A DNA stretch of 64,000 nt from Pelagibacterium sp. 26DY04 (GCF_031202305.1 NZ_CP101731.1:3038001-3102000), one strand, 5' to 3'; positions 24,525 through 33,770 are shown, counted from the first letter of the stretch. Notes: generated from the letters alone by a model not told the origin. Numbers and translations are program-made.

Positions 24525-25895
24525 ATGCGCTTACTCATCATCGGTGCTCTCGAGGGACAACTCAGCCAGGCCTCCAAGATGGCCATGGATGGCGGCGCCA
24601 AGGTCGCCCATGCGGCAACCATCGATGTTGCGCTCGCAACCCTGCGCTCGGGCAAGGGCGCCGATCTGCTGCTGGTCGATGTGATGGTCGATATCCCGGC
24701 CCTGATCGCCGCCCTCGAAGCCGAACGCATCCACATTCCGGTTGTCGCCTGCGGCACCGAGACCAATGCGGCGGCGGCGGTCAACGCGATCCGCGCCGGC
24801 GCCAAGGAATATATCCCCCTCCCCCCCGATGCCGAGCTGATCGCCGCCGTGATCGCCGCCGTGGCGCGGGAAAATTCCGATCTCCTGTACCGCGATCCGG
24901 CCATGGCCAAGGTCGTGAAACTCGCCGATCAGATTGCCGGCTCGGACGCTTCCGTGCTCATCACCGGCGAAAGCGGCACCGGCAAGGAGGTGATGGCCAA
25001 ATACCTTCATGCCCGCTCCAAGCGCGCCAGCCGCCCCTTCATCTCCATCAACTGCGCCGCCATCCCCGAACACCTGCTCGAATCCGAACTGTTCGGGCAC
25101 GAAAAGGGTGCTTTCACCGGAGCCGTCGCGCGCCGCATCGGCAAATTCGAGGAGGCCAATGGCGGCACGCTTCTGCTCGATGAAATCTCGGAAATGGATT
25201 TCCGCCTGCAGGCCAAGCTGCTGCGCGCCATTCAGGAACGGGTGATCGACCGCGTCGGCGGCACAAGGCCGGTGCCGGTCAATATCCGCATCCTTGCCAC
25301 CTCCAACCGCGACCTGGCGGTCGAAGTCAAGGAAGGGCGCTTCCGCGAGGACCTTTTGTTCCGCCTCAACGTGGTCAACCTCAAGCTCCCGCCCCTGAGG
25401 CAACGTCCCGGCGATATCGTCGCCTTGGCCGAGCATTTCGTCGCCCGCTATTCGGCGGCAAACGGGCTCACCCAGCGCGTGCTTTCCCAGGCAGCGCGCG
25501 ACGAGCTGCTCAAGGCGCCCTGGCAGGGCAATGTCCGCGAGCTTGAAAACACTCTCCACCGGGCCGTGCTGCTTTCCGAGGGCAACGTCATCGAGCCCGA
25601 CGCCATCCGCATGCCCGATGGTACGGGGCTGGCCGAGGCGGTCGCCAGCCACTCCCTCGCCAGCCAGGCCGCCCAGGCCGCCGAAGCGGTCTCCCGCTCG
25701 ATGGTGGGACGCACGGTGGCCGATGTCGAGCGCGATCTGATCCTCGATACGCTCAGCCATTGCCTGGGCAACCGCACGCATGCGGCCAATATCCTGGGCA
25801 TTTCGATCAGAACGCTGCGCAACAAGCTCAATCAATACGCCGATGAGGGCGCCAATATCCCAGCCCCCGGCGAGCCCCGCATTAGCGCCGCATGA
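24525..25895 (+). CDS. flbD: Sigma-54-dependent flagellar transcription regulator FlbD
   Basis: A protein of 456 residues in three parts. Residues 1-~118 are a receiver-like domain with Asp52 ('LLLVDVMVD') but without the usual acidic pair near the N-terminus. Residues ~123-355 are an AAA+ domain with Walker A GESGTGKE (148-155), the sigma-54 contact loop GAFTGA (195-200) and Walker B 'GGTLLLDEISEM'. A Fis-type helix-turn-helix closes it ('THAANILGISIRTLRNKL'). In Caulobacter FlbD activates late sigma-54 flagellar promoters and represses fliF. The promoter of fliK in this window is a likely target. It overlaps flhA by four bases. Confidence 0.93.
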   Translation: MRLLIIGALEGQLSQASKMAMDGGAKVAHAATIDVALATLRSGKGADLLLVDVMVDIPALIAALEAERIHIPVVACGTETNAAAAVNAIRAGAKEYIPLPPDAELIAAVIAAVARENSDLLYRDPAMAKVVKLADQIAGSDASVLITGESGTGKEVMAKYLHARSKRASRPFISINCAAIPEHLLESELFGHEKGAFTGAVARRIGKFEEANGGTLLLDEISEMDFRLQAKLLRAIQERVIDRVGGTRPVPVNIRILATSNRDLAVEVKEGRFREDLLFRLNVVNLKLPPLRQRPGDIVALAEHFVARYSAANGLTQRVLSQAARDELLKAPWQGNVRELENTLHRAVLLSEGNVIEPDAIRMPDGTGLAEAVASHSLASQAAQAAEAVSRSMVGRTVADVERDLILDTLSHCLGNRTHAANILGISIRTLRNKLNQYADEGANIPAPGEPRISAA

Positions 25896-28132
25896 GCGTA
25901 GCGGCGCCCCTCCCGCCCGCGCCTCCGCCCCTTGCGGGCGCGAACCGTGGCGTGGGAAGCGCCGCCGCGCCCCGCCAGACCGCACCATCGCAAACCACCC
26001 GGCAGACCATGACCGACACCGCCCCCGCCCGTTCCGGCATTCCGATGGGCCGCCTTAATGACATCTTCGAGGTTATCCGCCAGTCCAACGCCGGGCTGGC
26101 GATTGGCGTTGTGGCCATTCTCGCCGTGCTGGTTCTGCCCATGCCGGCGATCCTGCTCGATATCCTTTTGACGATCTCGTTCGTCTTCTCGGTGATGATC
26201 CTGATGACGGCGCTGTTCATCCAGACGCCGCTCGAATTTACCTCCTTTCCCACAGTGCTGCTGGTTTCCGCCATGCTGCGCCTGGCTCTGAACCTTGCCT
26301 CGACCCGCCTCATCCTGGCCGAAGGCCACAATGGCGTCCACGCCGCGGGCCAGGTGATCGAAGCTTTCGGCAACTTCATCACCAAGGGCAATTTCGTCAT
26401 CGGGATCATCGTTTTCGCGATCCTGCTGATCGTCAATTTCGTCGTCATCACCAAGGGTTCGGGCCGCATCGCGGAAGTCGCGGCGCGCTTCAACCTCGAC
26501 GCCATGCCCGGCAAGCAGATGGCCATCGACGCCGATCTGTCGGCTGGCCTCATCGACGAAAACGAAGCCCGCACCCGCCGCAAGAACCTCGAGGACGAAA
26601 GCTCCTTCTTCGGCGCCATGGACGGCGCCAGCAAATTCGTGCGCGGCGACGCCATTGCCGGCCTGCTCATCACCTTCATCAACGTCATCGCCGGCATCAT
26701 CATCGGTACGCTGCAGATGGGCCTGCCCATCGGAGAAGCCGCCAACAATTATACGCTGCTCACCATCGGCGATGGCCTGGTGAGCCAGATCCCGGCGCTC
26801 ATCGTTTCGACCGCCGCCGGCATCCTTGTCTCCAAGGCCGGCGTCACCGGTTCTGCCAACAAGGCGCTGACCACCCAGTTCACCTCCTATCCGGTGGCGC
26901 TGGGCATGAGTTCGGGCGTTATGTTCCTCATGGCCCTCGTCCCCGGCATGCCGCTCATCCCGTTCGTGACCCTGGGCGGCGCGGTCGGCTATCTCGCCTG
27001 GACCACCTCCAAGCGGCAGAAGGCGCAGCAGGCCGAAGTGGCCAAGGCTCAAGCCGTGGAGCAGGTCGCCAAGGCAGCCGCGAACCCCACCGAAGCGCCG
27101 ATCACCGACAGCCTCAAGATCGATGAACTCAAGCTCGAACTCGGCTACGGGCTGCTGAGCCTCGTCAAGGAGGACGATTCCGGCACCGATCGGCTGACCG
27201 AGCAGATCAAGGCGCTGCGCCGCCAACTTGCCACCGAGCTTGGCTTCGTGATGCCTTCGGTGCGCATCCTCGACAACATGCAGCTCGAGCCCAGCGTCTA
27301 TAAGATCAAGATCAAGGAAGTCGAGGCCGGCCACGGCGAGGTCCATGCCAACCAGCTCATGGTCATGGACCCTTACGGCAACAAGATCACCCTGCCCGGC
27401 CAGCACACGGTCGAGCCCACGTTCGGCCTGCCCGCCACCTGGATCGATGCCGCTCTGCGCGACGAAGCCGAGGTGCAGGGGCTCACCATCGTCGACCCCT
27501 CGACGGTGATCTCCACCCATTTGACCGAAGTGCTCAAGGCCAACACCGCCGACCTTCTAAGCTATGCCAACGTCCAGTCCCTGCTCTCGGGACTCGACAA
27601 GGACCAGCAGAAACTCGTCGAGGACATCGTCCCCTCGCTGATTTCGGTCTCCGGCATTCAGCGCGTGCTCCAGGGCCTGCTCGCCGAACGCGTCTCGATC
27701 CGCGACCTGCCGACCATACTCGAAGGCATCGCCGAAATCGCCGGCAGCGCCCGCAACACGAGCCAGATCATCGAGCATGTCCGCGCCCGCCTCGCCCGCC
27801 AGATCTGCGCCGCCAATCTGGGCATGGATGGCAATCTGCCGCTCCTGACCCTCTCACCCAATTGGGAGCGCGATTTCGCGGAAGCCATGGTGGGTGAAGG
27901 CGAGGAACGCCATCTCGCCATGGCGCCGTCCAAACTCCAGCAATTCATCGCCGGCATCCAGAACGGTTTCGAGAACGCCGCCCAGATGGGCGAAATCCCC
28001 GTGCTGATCACCTCGCCCCATATCCGCCCCCACGTCCGCGCCATCATCGAGCGCTTCCGGCCACAGACGGTGGTGATGAGCCAGAACGAGGTTCATCCCC
28101 GGGTCCGGCTGCGGACGGTCGGCAGCATCTGA
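25892..28132 (+). CDS. flhA: Flagellar export gate protein FlhA
   Basis: A protein of 746 residues from the ATG overlapping flbD, or 707 from the ATG at 26009. The shorter form fits the family better, because the first 39 residues are Pro/Ala-rich and unlike FlhA. FlhA forms the nine-membered gate that uses proton-motive force to drive export. About eight membrane helices fill the first ~350 residues. The conserved cytoplasmic loop motif 'RIAEVAARFNLDAMPGKQMA' and 'DADLSAGLIDENEARTRR' follow in order. The C-terminal FHIPEP domain ends 'VRLRTVGSI'. It is the last gene of the fliF operon, ahead of a strong terminator. Confidence 0.95.
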   Translation: MSVAAPLPPAPPPLAGANRGVGSAAAPRQTAPSQTTRQTMTDTAPARSGIPMGRLNDIFEVIRQSNAGLAIGVVAILAVLVLPMPAILLDILLTISFVFSVMILMTALFIQTPLEFTSFPTVLLVSAMLRLALNLASTRLILAEGHNGVHAAGQVIEAFGNFITKGNFVIGIIVFAILLIVNFVVITKGSGRIAEVAARFNLDAMPGKQMAIDADLSAGLIDENEARTRRKNLEDESSFFGAMDGASKFVRGDAIAGLLITFINVIAGIIIGTLQMGLPIGEAANNYTLLTIGDGLVSQIPALIVSTAAGILVSKAGVTGSANKALTTQFTSYPVALGMSSGVMFLMALVPGMPLIPFVTLGGAVGYLAWTTSKRQKAQQAEVAKAQAVEQVAKAAANPTEAPITDSLKIDELKLELGYGLLSLVKEDDSGTDRLTEQIKALRRQLATELGFVMPSVRILDNMQLEPSVYKIKIKEVEAGHGEVHANQLMVMDPYGNKITLPGQHTVEPTFGLPATWIDAALRDEAEVQGLTIVDPSTVISTHLTEVLKANTADLLSYANVQSLLSGLDKDQQKLVEDIVPSLISVSGIQRVLQGLLAERVSIRDLPTILEGIAEIAGSARNTSQIIEHVRARLARQICAANLGMDGNLPLLTLSPNWERDFAEAMVGEGEERHLAMAPSKLQQFIAGIQNGFENAAQMGEIPVLITSPHIRPHVRAIIERFRPQTVVMSQNEVHPRVRLRTVGSI

Positions 28133-28134
28133 AA

Positions 28135-28163
28135 CAAAAAAGGGGCCCGATCGGGCCCCTTTC
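28135..28163. terminator. Bidirectional terminator after flhA
   Basis: GGGGCCCGATCGGGCCCC (28142-28159) is fully palindromic, with A-rich sequence before it and TTTCCTTT after it. It lies between the convergent flhA and symporter genes. Confidence 0.9.
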
Positions 28164-28165
28164 CT

Positions 28166-29548
28166 TTATTCCGCCGCCACCGGCCTTGCGGCCGGGGCCG
28201 GGCTCGCATCGAGAGCCTCGATATCCTCAGTGGTATCATAGACCGCCTGGTCCAGGATGCCCTGGCGCTTGGCGACGATGGTGGGCACCAGCGCCTGCCC
28301 GGCGACGTTGACCGCCGTACGGCCCATGTCGAGGATCGGGTCGATCGCCAGCAGCAGACCAACGCCTTCAAGCGGCAGCCCCAGGGTCGAAAGCGTCAGC
28401 GTCAGCATGACGGTAGCGCCGGTGAGGCCAGCCGTCGCGGCCGAGCCGATCACGGCGACGAAGACGATCAGCAGATATTCCTGCAGCCCGAGATCGATGC
28501 CGAAGAACTGCGCCACGAAGATCGCCGAGATCGCCGGATAGATCGAGGCGCAACCGTCCATCTTGGTGGTTGAGCCGAGCGGCACGGCAAAGCTCGCATA
28601 TTCACGCGGCACGCCCAGGTTCTTTTCAGTCACCCGCTCGGTGATCGGCATGGTGCCGACCGATGAGCGCGACACGAAAGCGAACTGGATCGCCGGCCAG
28701 GCCCCCTGGAAATAGCGGATGGGGTTGAGCCCGTGCACCGACAGCAGCGCCGGATAGACAATCAGCAGCACCAGCGCCAGCCCGATATAGATCGCCGCCG
28801 CGAACCAGCCGAGCTGGGCCAGCGTATCCCAGCCATAGACGGCCACCGCATTGCCCAGCAGGCCCACGGTCGCGATCGGGGTCAGGCGGATGATCCACCA
28901 CAGCAGCTTGTGGATGACCTTCAAAAACGAGCGGTTGAGCGCCAGGAACGGCTCGGCCGCATCGCCCACCTTGAGCGCGGCGACGCCCACGGCGATCGAG
29001 ATCACCAGGATCTGGAGCACGTTAAAGCTCAGGCTGGTCGATGCTCCGCTATCGTTGAGCGAGGTCGAAGCCTGCAGCCCGAAGATGTTGGCCGGGATCA
29101 GCCCGGTGAGGAAATCGAGCCAGGAGCCGGTACGCGAGGGCGCCCGCGCCGCAGCTTCCGTCACCGCCGTATTGAGCCCCGGCTGGATGATCAGCCCCAG
29201 CGCAATGCCGATGACGACGGCAATAAGCGCTGTGATCGCGAACCACAGCAGCGTCTGCCAGACCAGCCGCGCCGCATTGTTGAGCTCGCGCAGATTGGCG
29301 ATCGAGGCCACGATGGCCGTAAAGATCAGCACCGGCACGATGGTGCGCAGCAGGGACACAAAACTCGACCCGACGGTCGAAAGCGTCTGGGTCAGCCAGT
29401 TGGGCCCATCCGCGCCCGGTCCCATCTGGCGCGCGATCAAGCCGAGCACGAGGCCGATGACGAGCGCGGCCAGGACCTGGAAGCCGAAGGATGTGTAGAA
29501 CGGCCCGCGCGGCCGCCTTGCTGAAATTGCAGTCGTAGATGACATCAT
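28166..29548 (-). CDS. Dicarboxylate/amino acid:cation symporter (DAACS family)
   Basis: A protein of 460 residues with about eight to nine membrane helices. It should take up a C4-dicarboxylate or acidic/neutral amino acid with Na+ or H+. Family marks: the Ser-rich hairpin in 'FVSRSSVGTMPITERVTEKN' (trimmed), 'FAVPLGSTTKMDGCASIYP' with the NMDGT-like motif, and 'GLTGATVMLTLTLSTLGLP'. The substrate cannot be fixed from sequence. I chose the paired ATGs at 29548 because 65 unlikely residues precede them in the longer reading. It stands alone between flagellar and envelope genes. Confidence 0.9.
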   Translation of the reverse strand: MMSSTTAISARRPRGPFYTSFGFQVLAALVIGLVLGLIARQMGPGADGPNWLTQTLSTVGSSFVSLLRTIVPVLIFTAIVASIANLRELNNAARLVWQTLLWFAITALIAVVIGIALGLIIQPGLNTAVTEAAARAPSRTGSWLDFLTGLIPANIFGLQASTSLNDSGASTSLSFNVLQILVISIAVGVAALKVGDAAEPFLALNRSFLKVIHKLLWWIIRLTPIATVGLLGNAVAVYGWDTLAQLGWFAAAIYIGLALVLLIVYPALLSVHGLNPIRYFQGAWPAIQFAFVSRSSVGTMPITERVTEKNLGVPREYASFAVPLGSTTKMDGCASIYPAISAIFVAQFFGIDLGLQEYLLIVFVAVIGSAATAGLTGATVMLTLTLSTLGLPLEGVGLLLAIDPILDMGRTAVNVAGQALVPTIVAKRQGILDQAVYDTTEDIEALDASPAPAARPVAAE

Positions 29549-29699
29549 TGCCTCGCATCGATGACTGCGCATTGCGCGCAGTGCATAAGGATTGGGCAAG
29601 AATCTACGCCTCGAGGCGCAAAACGCCAAGGTTCCGCTGTACTGCGCCCAGCCAAGGCGGCGGAATATCGTCCCACCGTTTCGCTGTCGCGTGGAAAAA

Positions 29700-30836
29700 T
29701 TAGTAAGCGGTACGATCCCGCAGCGCCAGGATGCGGTCGGCAACCGGGCCGCTCCCGGTAGTGTCGGCCGGCGCGGACAGTTCCTCCACTTCGAACCCGT
29801 CGGCGAATTTGCGCACCTTGTCGAACAGGCTCTCGGTCAATTCCGGCTCATCTTCGGCGTCGCCCGCATAGACCAGTCTCGAGACGTCCGATGCAATGGT
29901 CTGCAGCCGCTCGCGCAGCGCCTGTGCATCGAGACGTTCGGTTTCCCAATCGTTCATGATCGTCTCCTGCAGTCCGGCAACGCTCGCCTCGATGCGGGCG
30001 GACTGCTCCTGTTGGGAAAAGTCTTCCGCCAGCAGGCGGGGCTGTCCGTCGGTCTTGGCCGGGCCGGCCGGCGCCGCATCCGTTTCGGCAAGCAGGGCAT
30101 TGAGCCGGCTTTCGGCCCCCGAAATCCGCGCCTCGGCACGGCGCAATTCCACCCGCGCCTCGCTTTCGGGGTCGTTCTTGGCGAGCGTATCGCGCAGCAT
30201 GGCGATAGCCTCGTCCTTGAGCCCGCTCTTTTTCTTCTTTTCGAGCCGCGCCAGCAGCATGCGCGTCTGGTCTTCGAGATAGGAATTGCGCTGCCGCTCA
30301 ATATTGAGCGCCGTCAGAAGATCCTCCACATCGGCGCGATAGTCCCCGGTCAATTGTTCGGCGCTCACCGGCTCGACGGCTTCGGGCACCAGCGAAGGAT
30401 CGATATCGGTAAGATCGACATCTGCCTGGCGCAGCCGCGCCGCAAGCGCCGCCGAATCGCGTTCGAGATCGCGGATGCGCGCCACCAGTTCCTGCTCGCG
30501 TGCCGTAAGGCTCTCGATGGCGCTGAACTGCTCGTCGCGTTCGCTGCGCAGGGCGGCAAGCTCGATATTGGCGGCATCGAGCGCAACGACCCGCTGGGCG
30601 ATCTGCTCGCGCAGCGCCTCGATCTTGAGCTGATGCTTGCGCAACGTAATGGCGAATTCGGCCCGCAGCTTGTCCTTGTCGGCCCTGAATTCGGCGAGGG
30701 TCACCGGCGTCACCGCCTCCATGCGGCGCTTGGTCAATCGCACCGCACGACGCCAGAAAGCCGGCCCGATGCCGATTGCAATCAGCGTCGCGGCAAGAAA
30801 GCCCAGCGCCAGATACATTGCATTCTCGATGACCAT
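29700..30836 (-). CDS. Membrane-anchored coiled-coil protein, function unknown
   Basis: A protein of 378 residues that I do not recognise. One membrane helix lies near the N-terminus (MYLALGFLAATLIAIGIGPAF, about residues 7-27), followed by a basic stretch (WRRAVRLTKRRME). Long heptad-like helices then cover about 50-200 ('LRKHQLKIEALREQIAQR', 'EQELVARIRDLERDSAAL'). The C-terminal part is Glu/Asp-rich and ends 'PVADRILALRDRTAY'. The ATG at 30836 has GGGGAGAGG nine bases before it. Proteins of this shape are common in Hyphomicrobiales next to envelope genes. It is followed on the same strand by nothing close; eipA lies 129 bases upstream. Confidence 0.75.
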   Translation of the reverse strand: MVIENAMYLALGFLAATLIAIGIGPAFWRRAVRLTKRRMEAVTPVTLAEFRADKDKLRAEFAITLRKHQLKIEALREQIAQRVVALDAANIELAALRSERDEQFSAIESLTAREQELVARIRDLERDSAALAARLRQADVDLTDIDPSLVPEAVEPVSAEQLTGDYRADVEDLLTALNIERQRNSYLEDQTRMLLARLEKKKKSGLKDEAIAMLRDTLAKNDPESEARVELRRAEARISGAESRLNALLAETDAAPAGPAKTDGQPRLLAEDFSQQEQSARIEASVAGLQETIMNDWETERLDAQALRERLQTIASDVSRLVYAGDAEDEPELTESLFDKVRKFADGFEVEELSAPADTTGSGPVADRILALRDRTAY

Positions 30837-30965
30837 ATGCCTCTCCCCGCCGGGAAGCCTGACAAAGCCCGTGGCGACAACTTTACGCGATCGAAATCGC
30901 GCCGTCATCTCACAGCTATGGCATGGCGTCCACTGGGACTTCGCTTCTGTGCGAACTCGCAGGGT

Positions 30966-31580
30966 TCAGAATGGGTTCCACGTGGGTTCGCGGGTGAAGT
31001 TGAGATACCCCACCGCAACCCCGGCCCGCAGCCCGACGCCCGAGCTGATTGGCACCACATAGACATCGTTGAGCTTGAGCGCCGTCATGCCGATGCCGCC
31101 AACGGCAAAGATCGATCCCTCGACACCCGGATAGCGATCGTAGATCGCCTCGACCGCGGGAAGGTTATAGACCAGCATCATCACCCGGCTGCCGTCGGCA
31201 CCGATATTGAGCCCCAGGCTCGGTCCCTGCCAGAACACCTGATGGGTGCCGGCATTGCGGGTGTACATGGTCCCGTCGCCATATTTGGCGCCGATGAACA
31301 ATGCCCCGCCTCCCTCCTGGCCCAGGATATAGGCGTTGGGCTGGCCGTACTGTTCGAAGGCCTGTTCGATCACCGATGCCAGGCCCTGGGCCACCGATCC
31401 GAAGAACTGATGGCCGGCGGTGAGAATTTCGTCGCTGGAATAGGTCTCCGACAAGGACCCGCCTTGCTGGGTCTGCACCGGGCCTTGCGCCGGCAGCTGC
31501 GCCTGGGCATGAGCCGGCGCGGCCGTGGACAGAAGGCCCAGGGAAAGAACCAGTGCCGCCAAAAGGCGATTGATGCTCAC
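30966..31580 (-). CDS. eipA: Envelope integrity protein EipA (DUF1134)
   Basis: A protein of 204 residues if it starts at the GTG at 31580 (GGGAG lies upstream and the signal peptide follows at once: 'INRLLAALVLSLGLLS', AHA-Q cleavage). The mature part is one DUF1134 domain: 'SSDEILTAGHQFFGSVAQGL', 'ILGQEGGGALFIGAKYGDG', 'VFWQGPSLGLNIGADGSRVM', 'GVEGSIFAVGGIGMTALKLN'. In Brucella, EipA is periplasmic and needed for envelope integrity, virulence and O-polysaccharide-linked growth; its gene there is controlled by CtrA. Here it lies 1.3 kb from chpT. It is divergent from the YHS gene. Confidence 0.85.
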   Translation of the reverse strand: MSINRLLAALVLSLGLLSTAAPAHAQAQLPAQGPVQTQQGGSLSETYSSDEILTAGHQFFGSVAQGLASVIEQAFEQYGQPNAYILGQEGGGALFIGAKYGDGTMYTRNAGTHQVFWQGPSLGLNIGADGSRVMMLVYNLPAVEAIYDRYPGVEGSIFAVGGIGMTALKLNDVYVVPISSGVGLRAGVAVGYLNFTREPTWNPF

Positions 31581-31699
31581 GTTAATGCTCCCTCGCGTTC
31601 GGTATCGCGATATGCGTGCCCGGTTAACCAAGGCCAAACGGCCCCTGCGCTAGAATCGACCGGTCCGCCCCCAACAGCATAGCGGTTCATGAAGCGATA

Positions 31700-32200
31700 A
31701 TGCGGCAAATTGGTAAACAAATCTTAACCCTTACAAAGTCTTACGCGACTTTCTGCGTCCTCGCTCTCGTTCTGCTGGCCGCCCCTGCCCTGGCCCGGGA
31801 AAAAGCCATTGTCACCAACGTGCTGACCGGTGTCGCCATATCCGGCTACGATCCTGTGGCCTATTTCACCGAGGACGCCGCCATCCAGGGCAGCCCGCTT
31901 TACGAACTGCAATGGAGTGGGGTCACCTGGTATTTTTCCTCGGCGGCCAACCGCGATGTGTTCGCGCGCGCCCCGGAGGTTTACGCTCCGCTTTTCGGCG
32001 GCCATTGCGCCATGTCCATGGCGCGCGGTCACCTTTCCCAAGGCAATCCGCAGATTTTCCGCATCGTCGGCGGGCGGCTGATGCTGTTTTATTCAATCGG
32101 CAACCGGGCAGCCTTCGACCTGTCCCCAGCCAATGCCCTGGTCCAGGCCGCGGCCAATTGGGACGAGTTGCCGGACTCCCGCTCCGCCCATCTCCAATAA
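31700..32200 (+). CDS. Secreted YHS domain protein
   Basis: A protein of 166 residues with a signal peptide (basic start, core YATFCVLALVLLAAPALA, cleavage near ALA-R). One YHS-like domain follows: 'GVAISGYDPVAYFTEDAA', then 'YELQWSGVTWYFSSAANRDV' and 'EVYAPLFGGHCAMSMARGH'. YHS domains often bind metals, and secreted forms in Proteobacteria are linked to copper or other metal handling, but the single Cys here (GGHC) is not enough to assign a metal. It is divergent from eipA and is followed 135 bases later by chpT. Confidence 0.8.
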   Translation: MRQIGKQILTLTKSYATFCVLALVLLAAPALAREKAIVTNVLTGVAISGYDPVAYFTEDAAIQGSPLYELQWSGVTWYFSSAANRDVFARAPEVYAPLFGGHCAMSMARGHLSQGNPQIFRIVGGRLMLFYSIGNRAAFDLSPANALVQAAANWDELPDSRSAHLQ

Positions 32201-32335
32201 ATTGGGCGCAACCGCCTTCCGGCGGGCAGCTTTGCGTTGCCCTGCCGCACTTGCACTATAAAGTGCTGGAACATTGATTCGAGTGACAATGACGCGGCGC
32301 ATCAGCCGCCGAACCGAGCGAAAGGCGAGAAGGCC

Positions 32336-32995
32336 ATGACGAGCATTGTGGAACTGGAAGCGGCCGATCTTGCCGCATTGCTGTGCTCGCGCGTTTGCCA
32401 TGACCTTATCAACCCGGTTGGCGCCATCGGCAACGGGCTCGAAGTGCTGGCCGATCCGTCCCAGGCCGAAATGCAAGGCTTTGCCAAGGAGCTGATCGAG
32501 AACTCGACGCGCCAGGCCCGCGCCAAGCTCGAATTCGCCCGCCTCGCCTTCGGCGCCTCCTCCACCGCCGGCACCGATATCGACACCCGTGAGGCCGATC
32601 GCGTAGCGACGCTTCTTATGGCCGGGGAAAAGGCAGACCTTGAATGGAAGGTCACGCCCATGCTCCTGCCCAAGAACAAGGCCAAGCTGCTGCTCAACAT
32701 GCTGCTGATCGCGGTGGCCGGCGTTCCGCGCGGCGGCACGGTGACCGTCGAGGTCGAGGGGGAAGCGGGCCGCGAAAGCTTCACCATCACCGCCACCGGT
32801 CCCAAGACCCTGATCCCCAATGCCGTGCAGGGGTTGATCGCCGGAACCCCCGAGGATGGCAGCGTGGACGCGCGCGGCATCCAGCCCTTCTACACCGGCG
32901 TCCTCGCCCGCCTTTCGCACATGGGCCTCAATCTCAGCCTCGACGGCGACGTCCTGCGCTTCACCGCCGACCCGCTGCCCCACGACATCGACTGA
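32336..32995 (+). CDS. chpT: Histidine phosphotransferase ChpT
   Basis: A protein of 219 residues. ChpT passes phosphate from the hybrid kinase CckA to CtrA and CpdR. The DHp-like helix holds His22 in 'CSRVCHDLINPVGAIGNG', the family signature. The C-terminal domain looks like a degenerate Bergerat fold ('KAKLLLNMLLIAVAGVPRGG', 'IPNAVQGLIAG') without the ATP-binding boxes, as in known ChpT. The ATG at 32336 is preceded by GGCGAGAAGG. It is 154 bases ahead of a CheY-like gene and about 2.4 kb from ctrA, on the opposite strand. A GATTC site lies 56 bases before its start. Confidence 0.93.
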   Translation: MTSIVELEAADLAALLCSRVCHDLINPVGAIGNGLEVLADPSQAEMQGFAKELIENSTRQARAKLEFARLAFGASSTAGTDIDTREADRVATLLMAGEKADLEWKVTPMLLPKNKAKLLLNMLLIAVAGVPRGGTVTVEVEGEAGRESFTITATGPKTLIPNAVQGLIAGTPEDGSVDARGIQPFYTGVLARLSHMGLNLSLDGDVLRFTADPLPHDID

Positions 32996-33149
32996 AAGCC
33001 GACCTGTTCGGCTGACGGGTACGCCTCTAACTCGTCGTAGTGGCCAGAGAACCGAGGGGTGAATGGGTGACCGCTCGCCATTACCCATTCGCTAACCAAT
33101 ATGGCTTTAGACTTCGCGCCGTCCCGCCTGTCTTTTAGAGGGATGGAGC

Positions 33150-33509
33150 ATGAAATCCTGCCTGATCGTCGATGATTCCAGCGTGATCCGCAAAGTTGCG
33201 CGGCGCATTCTGGAAACCATGGATTTCATCGTCGATGAAGCCGAGGATGGGCAGGAGGCGTATGAAAAATGCGCCCGTGAAATGCCCGACGTGATCCTTC
33301 TCGATTGGCAGATGCCCATCATGAGCGGGCTTGAATTCCTGAAGGCCCTGCGCGGTTATTCCGGCGGCGACAAGCCCAAAGTCGTCTATTGCACCACCGA
33401 GCGCGACATCGGCCACATCGCCATGGCCCGCAAGGCCGGCGCCAACGATCACATGCTCAAACCCTTCGATCATGCGATGCTGGAAGCCAAATTCCAGTCC
33501 TATGTCTAG
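33150..33509 (+). CDS. CheY-like single-domain response regulator
   Basis: A protein of 119 residues and one receiver domain: the acidic pair in 'CLIVDDSSVIRK', the phosphorylation Asp in 'PDVILLDWQMPIMSGLEFL', Thr in 'VVYCTTERD', and Lys in 'DHMLKPFDH'. It has no output domain. The family includes chemotaxis CheY, CpdR and Cle proteins that bind c-di-GMP and act on the flagellar motor; it lacks the arginine-rich tail of Cle proteins. Its place after chpT suggests that ChpT, or a kinase in the CckA pathway, could phosphorylate it (inferred). An AGGGATGGAGC site precedes the ATG. Confidence 0.88.
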   Translation: MKSCLIVDDSSVIRKVARRILETMDFIVDEAEDGQEAYEKCAREMPDVILLDWQMPIMSGLEFLKALRGYSGGDKPKVVYCTTERDIGHIAMARKAGANDHMLKPFDHAMLEAKFQSYV

Positions 33510-33770
33510 AGCGTGTCCAGCAAAAGCATGTCCGCGGCGTGACCGGGGATGGAAACGGTTTTGCGGTTCGGACACGCGACAGAACAAGGACTTAGAGCAT
33601 TGAAGCGATTCGGAGAAAAGCGGAAATGCTCTAGCGAGCGTTTCGCGGCTCGGAAGCGCGCCCAAGCAAAGACTTGGAGCAATTGGAACGTGCCGAAGAA
33701 GAGCTGAAACGCTCTCGTTTCCACACATATGCGTGAAAACCGGTCCCGTTTTCCGTAAAATCGAGTTATG
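33507..33770. repeat. Intergenic repeat cluster (Hyphomicrobiales-type dispersed element)
   Basis: Three related units follow each other between the CheY-like and DUF2189 genes. The first (33507-33600) has CAAAAGCATGTCC and GGTTCGGACACGCGAC. The second (about 33602-33690) repeats the pattern as TTTCGCGGCTCGGAAGCGCG, then CAAAGACTTGGAGCA. A third, weaker unit ends in AAACCGGTCCCGTTTTCCG. TAGAGCATT (33593-33601) and AATGCTCTA (33625-33633) form a perfect 9-base inverted repeat. A related copy lies at 47356. No gene is visible from 33510 to 33882. Confidence 0.65.

Noticed and set aside
25832..27520. 562-codon open frame antisense to flhA
   Set aside because: It mirrors flhA with His/Gly/Asp-rich low-complexity translation; long antisense frames are expected in GC-rich genes.
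33081..33095. TTAC-N7-CTAA before the CheY-like gene as a CtrA box
   Set aside because: Two mismatches in eight bases; too weak without ChIP data.
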